DNA of 64,000 nucleotides from Burkholderiaceae bacterium (GCA_030157545.1 JAOAUN010000014.1:186001-250000), one strand, 5' to 3'. Positions 9,053-17,858 are shown, numbered from the stretch's first letter. Made by a program: numbers and translations. Notes: generated from the sequence alone by a model not told the origin.

Positions 9053-9820
9053 TTAGTGCCCCAGATACACTTCAATCACTTTTGGATTGTTTTGCACTGC
9101 CTCCATGCTGCCGGCGGCGAGCAATTTGCCCTGATGCAGAACGGTGACTTTGCTGGCGATGGATTTCACGAATTCCATGTCATGCTCAATCACGACCACC
9201 GAGCGGCCCTTGCTGATACGCGCCAGCAGTTCGGCCGTTTTTTCACGCTCTGACACGCTCATACCGGCCACGGGTTCATCCAGCATCAAGAGCTCCGGTT
9301 CTTGCATCAGCAGCATGCCGATTTCCAGCCATTGTTTCTGGCCATGCGAAAGGAGATCCGCGGTCAGTTCGAGATAGTCCGTGAGAAAAATATCGCCGGC
9401 CACTTGCACGACGCGGTCAATGACGTCTTGCGTGCGTTTAAATATCAGCGCGCCGAACACACCGCGTCCGCGCGGAAACGACATCTCCAGATTTTCAAAA
9501 ACTGTCAACGCTTCATAGATGGAAGGCGTCTGAAATTTACGGCCGACGCCGGCGTGCACAATCTGGTGCTCGCTCATCCTGGTCAACTCGACATCTTTGA
9601 ACTGAATGCTGCCGGATGTTGCCTTAGTCTTGCCGCAGATCAGATCCAGCAGCGTGGTCTTGCCGGCGCCGTTAGGCCCGATCACCACATGCACTTCATT
9701 GCGGTCCACATACAGGTTCAGATCATCGACGGCCTTGAAGCCATCGAAAGAAACGGTCAGGCCTTCAATCGCCAGTACAGGCCGGTTTGCGTTGGACATA
9801 CCAATAGCAGCGTTGCTCAT
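9053..9820 (-). CDS. urtD: Urea/short-chain amide ABC transporter ATP-binding protein UrtD
   Basis: 255 aa LivG-type ATPase. Walker A GPNGAGKT (about residues 52-59), a variant signature LSHGQKQWLEIG characteristic of UrtD, and Walker B LMLDEPVAGMS. The start codon overlaps the urtC stop by 4 bases, giving tight translational coupling. It forms the ATPase pair with UrtE. Confidence 0.95.
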   Translation of the reverse strand: MSNAAIGMSNANRPVLAIEGLTVSFDGFKAVDDLNLYVDRNEVHVVIGPNGAGKTTLLDLICGKTKATSGSIQFKDVELTRMSEHQIVHAGVGRKFQTPSIYEALTVFENLEMSFPRGRGVFGALIFKRTQDVIDRVVQVAGDIFLTDYLELTADLLSHGQKQWLEIGMLLMQEPELLMLDEPVAGMSVSEREKTAELLARISKGRSVVVIEHDMEFVKSIASKVTVLHQGKLLAAGSMEAVQNNPKVIEVYLGH

Positions 9821-10989
9821 TTACTTACCTCCAGGCCGGACAGATTGACGTTGACTGCAACTTTCGGTGTCACCGTAACGGCTGGCGCTGCCGGCTCTTT
9901 ACGTCCAAACAATTTGGCCAGCCATTTCTTGCCATGACTGTCATACAGACCTGCCAGACCATTCGGGAAATACATCACGACGACAATGAACAGGCCGCCC
10001 ATCAGGAACAGCCACAGCTCGGGCACCGTCTCGGAAAAATAAGTCTTGCCGTAGTTGACCAGCAGGGTGCCGTAGACCGCGCCCAGCAAGGACATGCGGC
10101 CGCCTACAGCGGCGTAGATCACCATTTCAATCGAGGGCACGATGCCAACGAATGACGGCGACATGAAGCCGACCTGCAGCGTGAACATCGCGCCGCCTAT
10201 AGCCGAGATACCTGCTGCTGCGCAGAACACGAATACTTTGAAGTTGGCCACGTCATAACCAGAGAAACGCACACGCTCTTCTTTGTCGCGCATTGCTACA
10301 AGCAGGCGGCCAAGCTTGGAAGTCAGCACGAAGCGGCCGAAGAGAATGCAGGCCACCAGCAAACCAACACCGACGAAATACAAAATCATGCGTGCTTCGT
10401 CGGTACGGATATCCCAGCCGAGCATGGTCTTCAGGTCGGTGATGCCATTGACGCCACCGGTCCAGCCTTGTCGACCAATAATGAGGATGGCCAGAATCGC
10501 AGCAATAGCTTGCGTGACGATAGAGAAGTACACGTCGCCGACGCGGCGCTTGAACATCGCGATGCCAATGATCAGTGCGAGCACGACCGGCACGGCAATC
10601 ACCAGCAGCAAGGTCAGTGGCAGGCTCTGGAACGGCAGCCAGATGTTCGGCAGTTCCGTGATCTGGTTCCAGTCCATGAAGTCAGGAATGCCGGGCGTAG
10701 TCTGGATCTTGGTGCTGATCGGGTCGGACGCTTCGAGTTTCAGGAACATCGCCATGCAATAGCCGCCCAGGCCAAAGAACACGCCCTGGCCCAGTGACAG
10801 AATGCCGCCAAAGCCCCAGCACAGCACGAGGCCGACGGCGACGAAGGCATATGACAAATACTTGCCGACCATGTTGAGACGGAACGGATCGAGCGCGAGC
10901 GGGAATACAACAATCAGCAGGAAGCACAAGACCAGCAGGCCTATGCTTCCTTGCTTGCCGCCCAATAGTTTTTCAAATGCGAAGTTCAT
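9817..10989 (-). CDS. urtC: Urea/short-chain amide ABC transporter permease UrtC
   Basis: 390 aa LivM-type permease with about ten hydrophobic segments between residues 15 and 355. The conserved permease loop is visible as ...RFSGYDVANFKVFVFCAAAGISAIGGAMF. A hydrophilic C-terminal tail follows the last helix. It lies 28 bp downstream of urtB and overlaps urtD. Partner of UrtB in the membrane channel. Confidence 0.94.
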   Translation of the reverse strand: MNFAFEKLLGGKQGSIGLLVLCFLLIVVFPLALDPFRLNMVGKYLSYAFVAVGLVLCWGFGGILSLGQGVFFGLGGYCMAMFLKLEASDPISTKIQTTPGIPDFMDWNQITELPNIWLPFQSLPLTLLLVIAVPVVLALIIGIAMFKRRVGDVYFSIVTQAIAAILAILIIGRQGWTGGVNGITDLKTMLGWDIRTDEARMILYFVGVGLLVACILFGRFVLTSKLGRLLVAMRDKEERVRFSGYDVANFKVFVFCAAAGISAIGGAMFTLQVGFMSPSFVGIVPSIEMVIYAAVGGRMSLLGAVYGTLLVNYGKTYFSETVPELWLFLMGGLFIVVVMYFPNGLAGLYDSHGKKWLAKLFGRKEPAAPAVTVTPKVAVNVNLSGLEVSK

Positions 10990-11017
10990 GATGGACCTTT
11001 CTATTGTGCGTAGCGCG

Positions 11018-11935
11018 TTATTTGCGGAGCTTGGTTGCGAACAAGCCTTGCGGACGCATCAGAAGAATCAGGATCACAATCGACAAAGTCAGCACCTTGG
11101 CCATCGAGCCGGTCAGGAAGAATTCCAGCGTTGACTGTGCTTGCGCAATCGTGAAGGCCGAGACGATGGTGCCGATCAGGCTTTGCGCACCGCCAAACAC
11201 GACGGTGAGGAAGGTATCGACGATATACAGCGAGCCGGAGGTCGGGCCGGTTGAGCCGATGGTGGTGAACGCGGCGCCGGCCACACCGGCGACACCGCAG
11301 CCGAGTGCGAAGGTGGTGCGGTCGACCTTGCGGGTGTTGATACCGACGGCGCCGCTCATCAAACGGTTCTGCATGGTGGCGCGCACTTGCAAGCCCCAGC
11401 GTGAGCGATATAGCAGCACGAAGATGGTGCCGGTCAAGACGATGGTCAGGCCCATCATGAACAGGCCATTGATGGGGATGTCGACGCCTTCAGCCGGTTG
11501 GAACGAACCCATCAGCCAGTCGGGCAGCGTGGCGCTGACTTCTTTGGCGCCGAAGATGGAGCGGAAGGATTGCTGCATCACCAGCGACAAGCCCCAGGTT
11601 GCAAGCAGGGTGTCGAGCGGGCGCTTGTACAGATGCGAGATCATCAGGCGCTCAACCACGTAGCCAATCCCGTAGGCGACGAGGAACGCGAGCACGATCG
11701 CGCCGAAAAAATAGTAAGGCTGCAAAGCCGGAGCGTATTCAGTAGTGAGCCTGGAAAGAAGGTAGGTCGAATACGCGCCAATGGTGAGGAACTCGCCATG
11801 CGCCATATTGATCACGCCCATCTGGCCGAAAATAATTGCCAGGCCGAGTGCCATTAATAACAGCACGCAAAAAACTGACAGGCCGTTAAATCCTTGCATC
11901 ATTAAGATGCCGCCGAATTCAGATAACCAGCTCAT
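11018..11935 (-). CDS. urtB: Urea/short-chain amide ABC transporter permease UrtB
   Basis: 305 aa LivH-type permease, strongly hydrophobic, with GQMGVINMAHGEFLTIGAY near the N-terminus, typical of UrtB/LivH proteins. A strong AAGGAG ribosome site precedes the ATG. A terminator-like hairpin at 11991-12028 lies between it and urtA, so permease expression probably depends on partial read-through from the binding-protein gene. Confidence 0.94.
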   Translation of the reverse strand: MSWLSEFGGILMMQGFNGLSVFCVLLLMALGLAIIFGQMGVINMAHGEFLTIGAYSTYLLSRLTTEYAPALQPYYFFGAIVLAFLVAYGIGYVVERLMISHLYKRPLDTLLATWGLSLVMQQSFRSIFGAKEVSATLPDWLMGSFQPAEGVDIPINGLFMMGLTIVLTGTIFVLLYRSRWGLQVRATMQNRLMSGAVGINTRKVDRTTFALGCGVAGVAGAAFTTIGSTGPTSGSLYIVDTFLTVVFGGAQSLIGTIVSAFTIAQAQSTLEFFLTGSMAKVLTLSIVILILLMRPQGLFATKLRK

Positions 11936-11990
11936 GATGACTCCTTAGTTACAACAGATGTACGACAAATCAGTAAAACAACAACGCTAC

Positions 11991-12028
11991 AAAAAAGAAA
12001 CGGCGAGCGACCGCAAGGTCGCACGCCG
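11991..12028 (-). terminator. Intercistronic terminator-like hairpin between urtA and urtB
   Basis: Read on the minus strand, a long stem (12017-12028 with 12001-12012: five pairs, one A·A mismatch, six pairs, tetraloop) is followed by a T-rich tract (complement of 11991-12000). This is a canonical intrinsic terminator placed just after the binding-protein gene, a common way to make more binding protein than permease. Confidence 0.8.
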
Positions 12029-12040
12029 CTACACAGCAAA

Positions 12041-13285
12041 TTACTGATAACCCTTAGGGAAAGGATTTGGTTCGATCAGGCCTGACTCGTAGACAACCTT
12101 GAACTGGCCATTCTTCTGCACTTCACCGATGCGGGTCTTGGACCACAGGTGATGATTCTCGTGCAGCTTGACGTAGCTTTCCGGTGCGGTCTTGAGTTCG
12201 ATACCGGGCGAGGCAGCGGCGACTTTGTCGACGTCAAAGCTGCCGGCTTTTTCTACAGCGGCTTTCCACAACCATGGGCCGAGGTAAGCTGCCTGGGTCA
12301 CGTCACCGATAACGGCATTCGCGCCATACTTGGCTTTGAAGGCCGCAACAAATTTCTTGTTGTTGTCATTCTCGAGCGACTGGAAGTACTTCATCGACGA
12401 GTAGAAACCTTCCGCGTTTTCGCCGCCGATACCGAGCATTTCATCTTCGGTCACTGACAGCGTCAGTACTTTCTGGGTCTTGCCGGTTACGCCAGCTGCT
12501 TTCAATTGCTTGAAGAAGGCAACGGTCGAGCCGCCAACGATGTCAACGAAAATAACGTCTGGCTTTTTCAGCTTGATCTTGTTGATCAGCGAGCCGAACT
12601 GGGTGTTACCCAGCGGGTAGTACTCTTCACCGACGACTTCGCCCTTGACGACGTTTTCAATGTGCTTGCGTGCGATCTTGTTCGAGGTACGCGGCCAGAT
12701 GTAGTCAGAGCCAACCAGGAAGAAGGTCTTGGCTTTCTTCTCTTTCACGATCCAGTCGAGACCAGCCAGAATCTGCTGCGTTGCTTCCTGACCGGTGTAG
12801 ATCACGTTCTTCGATTGCTCCAGGCCTTCGTAAAAGGTCGGGTAGTAGAGCAGGCCATTTTCTTTTTCAACGACTGGCAGCACCGCTTTGCGCGAAGCGG
12901 AAGTCCAGCAGCCGAAAATGGTTGCGACGCGGTCGCTGACGAGCAGCTTCTTCGCCTTTTCAGCGAAAGTAGGCCAGTCGGAAGCGCCGTCTTCCTGAAT
13001 GATTTTGATCTTGCGACCGAGGATGCCGCCCATGGCATTGATCTGCTCAATAGCAAGGCGCTCGGCCTGAATCGAACCGGTTTCGCTGATTGCCATGGTG
13101 CCGGTAGCCGAGTGCAGCTGGCCTACGGTGACTTCGGTATCGGTGACAGCCAGTTTGGTGGTGTTGATGGCAGCAGTGGCAGGAGGAGCAGCAAAGCTCA
13201 TGGCTGGCAGCGCGATGACCGTAGCGGCAGCGAGTCCGATCAGGACTTTGCGGCGACCAGCGGATTTGATTGAATGGTCAGACAT
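12041..13285 (-). CDS. urtA: Urea/short-chain amide ABC transporter substrate-binding protein UrtA
   Basis: 414 aa periplasmic type-I binding protein (LivJ/AmiC fold). The N-terminus has GRRKVLIGLAAATVIALPAMSFAA, a twin-arginine-like or Sec signal peptide cleaved near residue 33. Mature landmarks are VGQLHSATGTMAISETG, IFGCWTSASRKAVLP and YYPTFYEG, typical of UrtA. An AAAGGA site precedes the ATG. Because the operon continues into formamidase genes and no urease genes are in the window, the ligand could be urea, formamide or another short amide (compare FmdD of methylotrophs). Confidence 0.93.
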   Translation of the reverse strand: MSDHSIKSAGRRKVLIGLAAATVIALPAMSFAAPPATAAINTTKLAVTDTEVTVGQLHSATGTMAISETGSIQAERLAIEQINAMGGILGRKIKIIQEDGASDWPTFAEKAKKLLVSDRVATIFGCWTSASRKAVLPVVEKENGLLYYPTFYEGLEQSKNVIYTGQEATQQILAGLDWIVKEKKAKTFFLVGSDYIWPRTSNKIARKHIENVVKGEVVGEEYYPLGNTQFGSLINKIKLKKPDVIFVDIVGGSTVAFFKQLKAAGVTGKTQKVLTLSVTEDEMLGIGGENAEGFYSSMKYFQSLENDNNKKFVAAFKAKYGANAVIGDVTQAAYLGPWLWKAAVEKAGSFDVDKVAAASPGIELKTAPESYVKLHENHHLWSKTRIGEVQKNGQFKVVYESGLIEPNPFPKGYQ

Positions 13286-13413
13286 GCGGTATTCCTTTCA
13301 CACTAGCGTTTCGAAAAAGACAGACAGAACTGCGGGGACCTTGCAAAACTTTGTTGGCAGGGCTTGGAAGCAAGATTAGATTTCGTGACGCTGTGCAGCA
13401 ATACGCTGTTTGA

Positions 13414-13429
13414 CGTACGTCGACGTACG
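13414..13429. promoter_or_regulatory. 16-bp perfect palindrome upstream of urtA
   Basis: CGTACGTCGACGTACG is its own reverse complement and lies 129 bp upstream of the urtA start in the 463-bp divergent intergenic region. It contains TACGTC and GACGTA half-sites, as does the site at 13620 but without the 4-base spacer. Candidate operator for the adjacent LuxR-type response regulator. Confidence 0.5.
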
Positions 13430-13619
13430 CAGAGGTTCGCAGGGGCAAACTCGGCTAGGCCAGCAGATACATAAACCGCACGGCAGATGCAGTGCGCCCC
13501 AGCATGGCGCAGCATGAACAAATGCCCATGCGTCGACACGCCCCTTGATGGGGATTGACGCGCACCGCTGCTGTGCAATATTTCGGCTTGGCTTATCGGT
13601 CGCCGGCGCGCTAAGCGCA

Positions 13620-13635
13620 TACGTCAAATGACGTA
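13620..13635. promoter_or_regulatory. TACGTC-N4-GACGTA palindrome upstream of the permease-kinase gene
   Basis: TACGTCAAATGACGTA: two 7-base inverted arms (13620-13626, 13629-13635) around AA, 113 bp upstream of the proposed TTG start of the permease-kinase. A 13/16 match recurs upstream of amiE (17786-17801). Proposed response-regulator binding site. Confidence 0.6.
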
Positions 13636-13748
13636 GAGAGAAATGCAGCACATACACGCATCATCCACTTCCGCCATGCCGCGCATGGTGCAGAACTTGC
13701 TGACAGCACGCAGCATTGCCCTCTCATTCACACACCGGAGCTGAGTTT

Positions 13749-16700
13749 TTGAAGTCCACATCCGTACAGCGCATCGTCAAAAGCCGGCGCGACTACAACA
13801 CCTGGGTCGCCAACGAAACGCTGGAAGACTATGCGCTGCGCTATACGCCGCGCAGCTTTCGCAAATGGTCAGAGTTCAGGATCGCCAATACCGCTTTAGG
13901 AGCGGTCTCGTTTCTCGCGCTGGAAGCGATCGGCGCGGCCATCACGGTCAGTTATGGTTTTACGAATGCGCTATGGGCAATCCTGTGTGTGTCGGTGCTC
14001 ATTTTCCTGACCGGTCTGCCCATCAGTTACTACACTGCGAAATACGGCATTGACATGGATCTGCTCACGCGCGGTGCTGGTTTTGGCTATATAGGCTCGA
14101 CCATCACCTCACTGATTTATGCGAGCTTCACCTTCATTTTTTTTGCGATTGAAGCGTCGATCATGGCGCAGGCGGTCGAGATGTATTTCGGGCTGCCACT
14201 GATGTATGGCTATGTGATCTGCTCGCTGGTCGTCATACCCTTAGTGATACACGGCGTGACCGTCATTGGCCGCGTGCAGGCCTGGACGCAGCCGGTCTGG
14301 CTGGTGCTGATGATCCTGCCGTTTGCCGCCGTGCTTTACAAAGAACCTGCTGTGCTGGGGCAGCTGATGCAATACAACGGCAATAGCCTGGACGGCGGGC
14401 ATTTCGATTTGATGCTGTTTGGCGCCGCCGCGACGGTGGTGTTTTCACTGGTCGCGCAGATCGGCGAGCAAGTCGATTTCCTGCGCTTTTTGCCTGACAA
14501 AACGCGTGAGAACCGGATGCGCTGGTGGTCGGCACTGCTGTTGGCCGGACCCGGCTGGATTCTCATGGGTACGGCCAAGATGCTGGGCGGCGCGCTGCTG
14601 GCGTTTCTCGCCTTCCGGCACGGCATAGATGCCAGCAGTGCGATCGAACCGACAGAAATGTATCTGGTCGCTTTCACTTATGTATTTTCCGACCCGGCAT
14701 GGGTGCTGGGCGCGGTCACCTTGTTTGTCGTGGTCTCGCAAGTCAAGATTAATGTCACCAATGCCTATGCCGGCTCGCTCGCCTGGTCGAATTTTTTTGC
14801 ACGGCTCACGCATAGTCATCCGGGCCGTGTGGTGTGGGTGGTGTTCAATGTGATCATTGCCATCCTGTTGATGGAGATTGGCGTGTTCGCCGCATTGAAA
14901 GAAGTGCTGACGCTGTACTCGATGGTGGCCATCTCGTGGATAGGCGCGGTGCTGTCGGACTTGCTGATCAACAAACCGCTCGGCCTGTCGCCACCGCATA
15001 TCGAATTCAAGCGCGCGCATCTGTATGACATCAACCCGGTCGGCGTCGGCGCTATGGCCTTCGCGTCATTGCTGTCCCTGATGGCACTCGCCGGACTATT
15101 TGGTGAAGTCGCAACGGCGCTTGCGCCCTTTATTGCATTGCTCACGGCGCTGCTGACAGCGCCGTTGATTGCCAAGGCCACAGGCAGCCGCTATTACATT
15201 GCACGCCAGCCGGCTCGGCACGAACATCCACAAGACACGCAACAGTGCGTCATCTGCGAGAACCATTTCGAAGTTCCCGATGTCGCGCATTGTCCCGCTT
15301 ACGATGGCACGATCTGCTCGCTGTGCTGTTCGCTCGACGCGCGCTGCAATGACCGTTGCAAGCCGGATGCGCGGCTGTCGCAGCAACTCACGCGCGCGGC
15401 AACGCTGCTGCTGCCCGCTGCTGTCACGCGCCGGTTGCAAACTGACATTGGTCATTACCTGATGATGCTGGGACTGTTCTCGGGCTTACTGGCCGCTGTG
15501 TTGTCCTCGATTTATTTTCTTGAATTGCCGACGGTAACGCACTCACCCTTTTATGCCGCTGCCGACTTGCGTGGTCTGTTCATCAAATTATTTGCCGCAC
15601 TATTTTTGATGACGGGCATCGGTACCTGGTGGCTTGTACTAACCGCAGAGAGCCGGCGCAATGCACAACAGGAATCGGAGCGCCAGACCAATCTGCTGAT
15701 CGCCGAGATTGACGCGCACCAGTTGACCGACCACGAACTACAGCGCGCCAAGGATGCGGCCGATGCAGCGAACATGGCCAAGAGCCGTTTCGTGACCGGC
15801 ATGAGCCATGAATTGCGCACGCCACTCAACAGCATTCTCGGCTATGCGCAAATCCTGCAGCTTGATAACAGTATTCCGGCGCACCGGCAAAATGCCATCA
15901 GCGTGATCCGGCGCGGCGGCGAACACTTGCTTTCCTTAATTGACGGCATGCTCGACATTGCCCGCATTGAAGCCGGCAAGATGCGGCTGGAATCGGCTGA
16001 ATTGCCGCTGCGTGATTTCCTCGACCAGATCGTGCAAATGGTCGCACCGCAGGCTGCGCAAAAAGGGCTGGGCTTTCACTTCGTTGATGCCGGACGCATT
16101 CCGCAAGCCGTGCATGCCGATGAAAAACGGCTGCGCCAGATCCTGATCAATCTGTTGGCCAATGCCGTCAAGTTTACGGATAGCGGTTCCGTCACGCTGC
16201 GCGTTTCCTATGCGCGTGAAATTGCGCAGTTCGAAATCGAAGACACCGGTATCGGCATTGCACCGGAAGATATCGAGCGCATTTTTCTGCCTTTCGAGCG
16301 CAGCAAGTCAGCGGCCGTGCAGCAGGAGGTTGGCACCGGCCTTGGGCTGGCGATCTCGAACATGCTGGTGCATATCATGGGCGGCGAACTGAGCGTCAGC
16401 AGCGAAGCAGGCAAGGGCAGCATCTTCAAGCTGCGCATGTACCTGCGTGAAGTGCGCCAACCTGTTCAGCGCGTCGCAACGCCGAACAAAACCGGTTACC
16501 TCGGCGCGCGCAAGACCGTATTGATTGTGGACGATCAGGCTTCGCAACGCGTGGTGCTGTCGGAGCTGCTGACGCCGCTCGGCTTTAACATTCAGGAAGC
16601 CGACAGCGGCGCGGCCTGCCTGGCGGCCATCCGCAAGGCCGTGCCCGACATTCTGCTGATGGATATCGCCATGCCGGGCATGGATGGCTGGGAAGTCTGT

Positions 16701-17135
16701 CGCCGGCTGCGCGAGCAGGGTCACGCCGAGCTGCCAATCATTATTGTGTCGGCCAATGTATTCGACCCGACCGCGCGCCAGTCCGACAGCCTGTATTGCA
16801 ATGACTTTATCGCCAAGCCGCTGGTGCTGGACGACTTGCTGGCCAAACTGAAACTGCACCTTGGCATTGAATGGACGGCGGCGGCCAGACCGATCATGCC
16901 GGCGGGTCAGTTCGTGCGCCTGATTCCACCGCAAGCGACGCTGATGCGATTGCTTGAACTGGGTTCAATCGGCTACGTGAAGGGCATCACGGCAGCGCTG
17001 CAAGAAATTGAAAGCCGGAACCCCATGTACGCGCCGTTTTGTGCCGAACTCAACGCCCTGGTGGAACGCTTCCGGCTACCTGAATATACAAATCGTTTGA
17101 AGGAATGGATATATGAAGACTTGGACCACGTTTGA
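13749..17135 (+). CDS. NCS1-type permease fused to hybrid histidine kinase (transport-coupled sensor)
   Basis: 1128 aa from a TTG at 13749 with a GGAG site 8 bases upstream; an earlier TTG (13716) lacks one. Domains in order: a nucleobase:cation symporter-1 (purine/cytosine permease-like) domain of about 12 membrane segments (residues 40-480); a cysteine-rich linker with eight Cys (500, 503, 515, 523, 526, 527, 533, 537); two more membrane segments (about 570-590, 610-632); a coiled segment; HisKA with phospho-acceptor His687 in MSHELRTPLNS; HATPase_c with N, G1 (DTGIGI) and G2 (GTGLGL) boxes; and a receiver with Asp972 in LLMDIAMPG. The C-terminal ~90 residues are unassigned. It overlaps its response regulator gene by 23 bp. 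Placement between urt-fmd and amiE suggests that it senses an amide, urea or a related nitrogen compound. Confidence 0.9.
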   Translation: MKSTSVQRIVKSRRDYNTWVANETLEDYALRYTPRSFRKWSEFRIANTALGAVSFLALEAIGAAITVSYGFTNALWAILCVSVLIFLTGLPISYYTAKYGIDMDLLTRGAGFGYIGSTITSLIYASFTFIFFAIEASIMAQAVEMYFGLPLMYGYVICSLVVIPLVIHGVTVIGRVQAWTQPVWLVLMILPFAAVLYKEPAVLGQLMQYNGNSLDGGHFDLMLFGAAATVVFSLVAQIGEQVDFLRFLPDKTRENRMRWWSALLLAGPGWILMGTAKMLGGALLAFLAFRHGIDASSAIEPTEMYLVAFTYVFSDPAWVLGAVTLFVVVSQVKINVTNAYAGSLAWSNFFARLTHSHPGRVVWVVFNVIIAILLMEIGVFAALKEVLTLYSMVAISWIGAVLSDLLINKPLGLSPPHIEFKRAHLYDINPVGVGAMAFASLLSLMALAGLFGEVATALAPFIALLTALLTAPLIAKATGSRYYIARQPARHEHPQDTQQCVICENHFEVPDVAHCPAYDGTICSLCCSLDARCNDRCKPDARLSQQLTRAATLLLPAAVTRRLQTDIGHYLMMLGLFSGLLAAVLSSIYFLELPTVTHSPFYAAADLRGLFIKLFAALFLMTGIGTWWLVLTAESRRNAQQESERQTNLLIAEIDAHQLTDHELQRAKDAADAANMAKSRFVTGMSHELRTPLNSILGYAQILQLDNSIPAHRQNAISVIRRGGEHLLSLIDGMLDIARIEAGKMRLESAELPLRDFLDQIVQMVAPQAAQKGLGFHFVDAGRIPQAVHADEKRLRQILINLLANAVKFTDSGSVTLRVSYAREIAQFEIEDTGIGIAPEDIERIFLPFERSKSAAVQQEVGTGLGLAISNMLVHIMGGELSVSSEAGKGSIFKLRMYLREVRQPVQRVATPNKTGYLGARKTVLIVDDQASQRVVLSELLTPLGFNIQEADSGAACLAAIRKAVPDILLMDIAMPGMDGWEVCRRLREQGHAELPIIIVSANVFDPTARQSDSLYCNDFIAKPLVLDDLLAKLKLHLGIEWTAAARPIMPAGQFVRLIPPQATLMRLLELGSIGYVKGITAALQEIESRNPMYAPFCAELNALVERFRLPEYTNRLKEWIYEDLDHV

Positions 17136-17781
17136 AGGCGACGTCGCACTGATCGTCGATGATGTGCCTGAAAATCTATCACTGCTGTCGGACGCGCTTT
17201 CGGAAGCAGGCTACACGGTGCTGGTTGCCACCGATGGCATGTCGGCGCTGGCGCGCTTGCAAATGGTCGTGCCCGACATTATTTTGCTCGACGCCGTCAT
17301 GCCCGGCATTGATGGTTTCGAAACATGCCGACGCATCAAGCAGCTGGAACAGGCGCGTCATGTGCCGGTGATATTCATGACGGGACTGACCGAGAGCGAG
17401 CATGTGCTGAAAGGCTTTGAAGCAGGCGGACTGGATTATGTGACCAAGCCAATCAAGCCGGTTGAAGTGCTGGCACGTATGGCAACCCATATCCGCACTG
17501 CGCGCACGCTGTCGCAACGCCAGCGCGAGTTGAACTTACTACAGGAAGAAAAAAACGCCGCCGCCGACGTTGTGCCGCTGTCGCATTACCAATTGACGCC
17601 GCGTGAAACCGATGTGCTGGTATGGGTGGCAAAGGGCAAGACTAATCGCGATATCGCCGAAATTGTCGGCATGAGCCCGCGCACGGTCAACAAGCATCTC
17701 GAGCACATCTACGTGAAGCTCGGTGTGGAAACGCGTTCGGCAGCAGCTGCGCTGGTGGCGGGTCGCATGCCGGAAAATTAA
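17113..17781 (+). CDS. LuxR/NarL-type response regulator
   Basis: 222 aa: receiver domain (1-125) with acidic pair D16/D17, phospho-acceptor Asp60 in ILLDAVMPG, Thr90 and Lys112 (TKP), then a LuxR-type helix-turn-helix (about 160-220, LTPRETDVLVWVAKGKTNRD...TVNKHLEHIYVKLGV). The start overlaps the end of the permease-kinase gene, so they form a cognate pair in which the hybrid kinase's own receiver may relay or modulate phosphate. amiE follows after 77 bp. It probably binds the TACGTC palindromes at 13620 and 17786 (inference). Confidence 0.94.
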   Translation: MKTWTTFEGDVALIVDDVPENLSLLSDALSEAGYTVLVATDGMSALARLQMVVPDIILLDAVMPGIDGFETCRRIKQLEQARHVPVIFMTGLTESEHVLKGFEAGGLDYVTKPIKPVEVLARMATHIRTARTLSQRQRELNLLQEEKNAAADVVPLSHYQLTPRETDVLVWVAKGKTNRDIAEIVGMSPRTVNKHLEHIYVKLGVETRSAAAALVAGRMPEN

Positions 17782-17785
17782 CGAC

Positions 17786-17801
17786 TACGTCGAATGACTG
17801 A
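17786..17801. promoter_or_regulatory. TACGTC-type operator upstream of amiE
   Basis: TACGTCGAATGACTGA matches the palindrome at 13620-13635 in 13 of 16 positions. It lies 57 bp before the amiE ATG, directly after the response regulator stop, a suitable distance for an activator site. Confidence 0.5.
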
Positions 17802-17858
17802 TTTTCTTCTGACAGAGATTGAGTCACGATCAGACTTAATTTTTCCACGGAGGTTGTC

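Noticed and set aside
13286..13748. Sigma-54 promoter for the nitrogen-related urt operon
   Set aside because: Searched by eye for GG-N10-GC elements on the minus strand of the divergent region; no convincing TGGCAC-N5-TTGC match was found.
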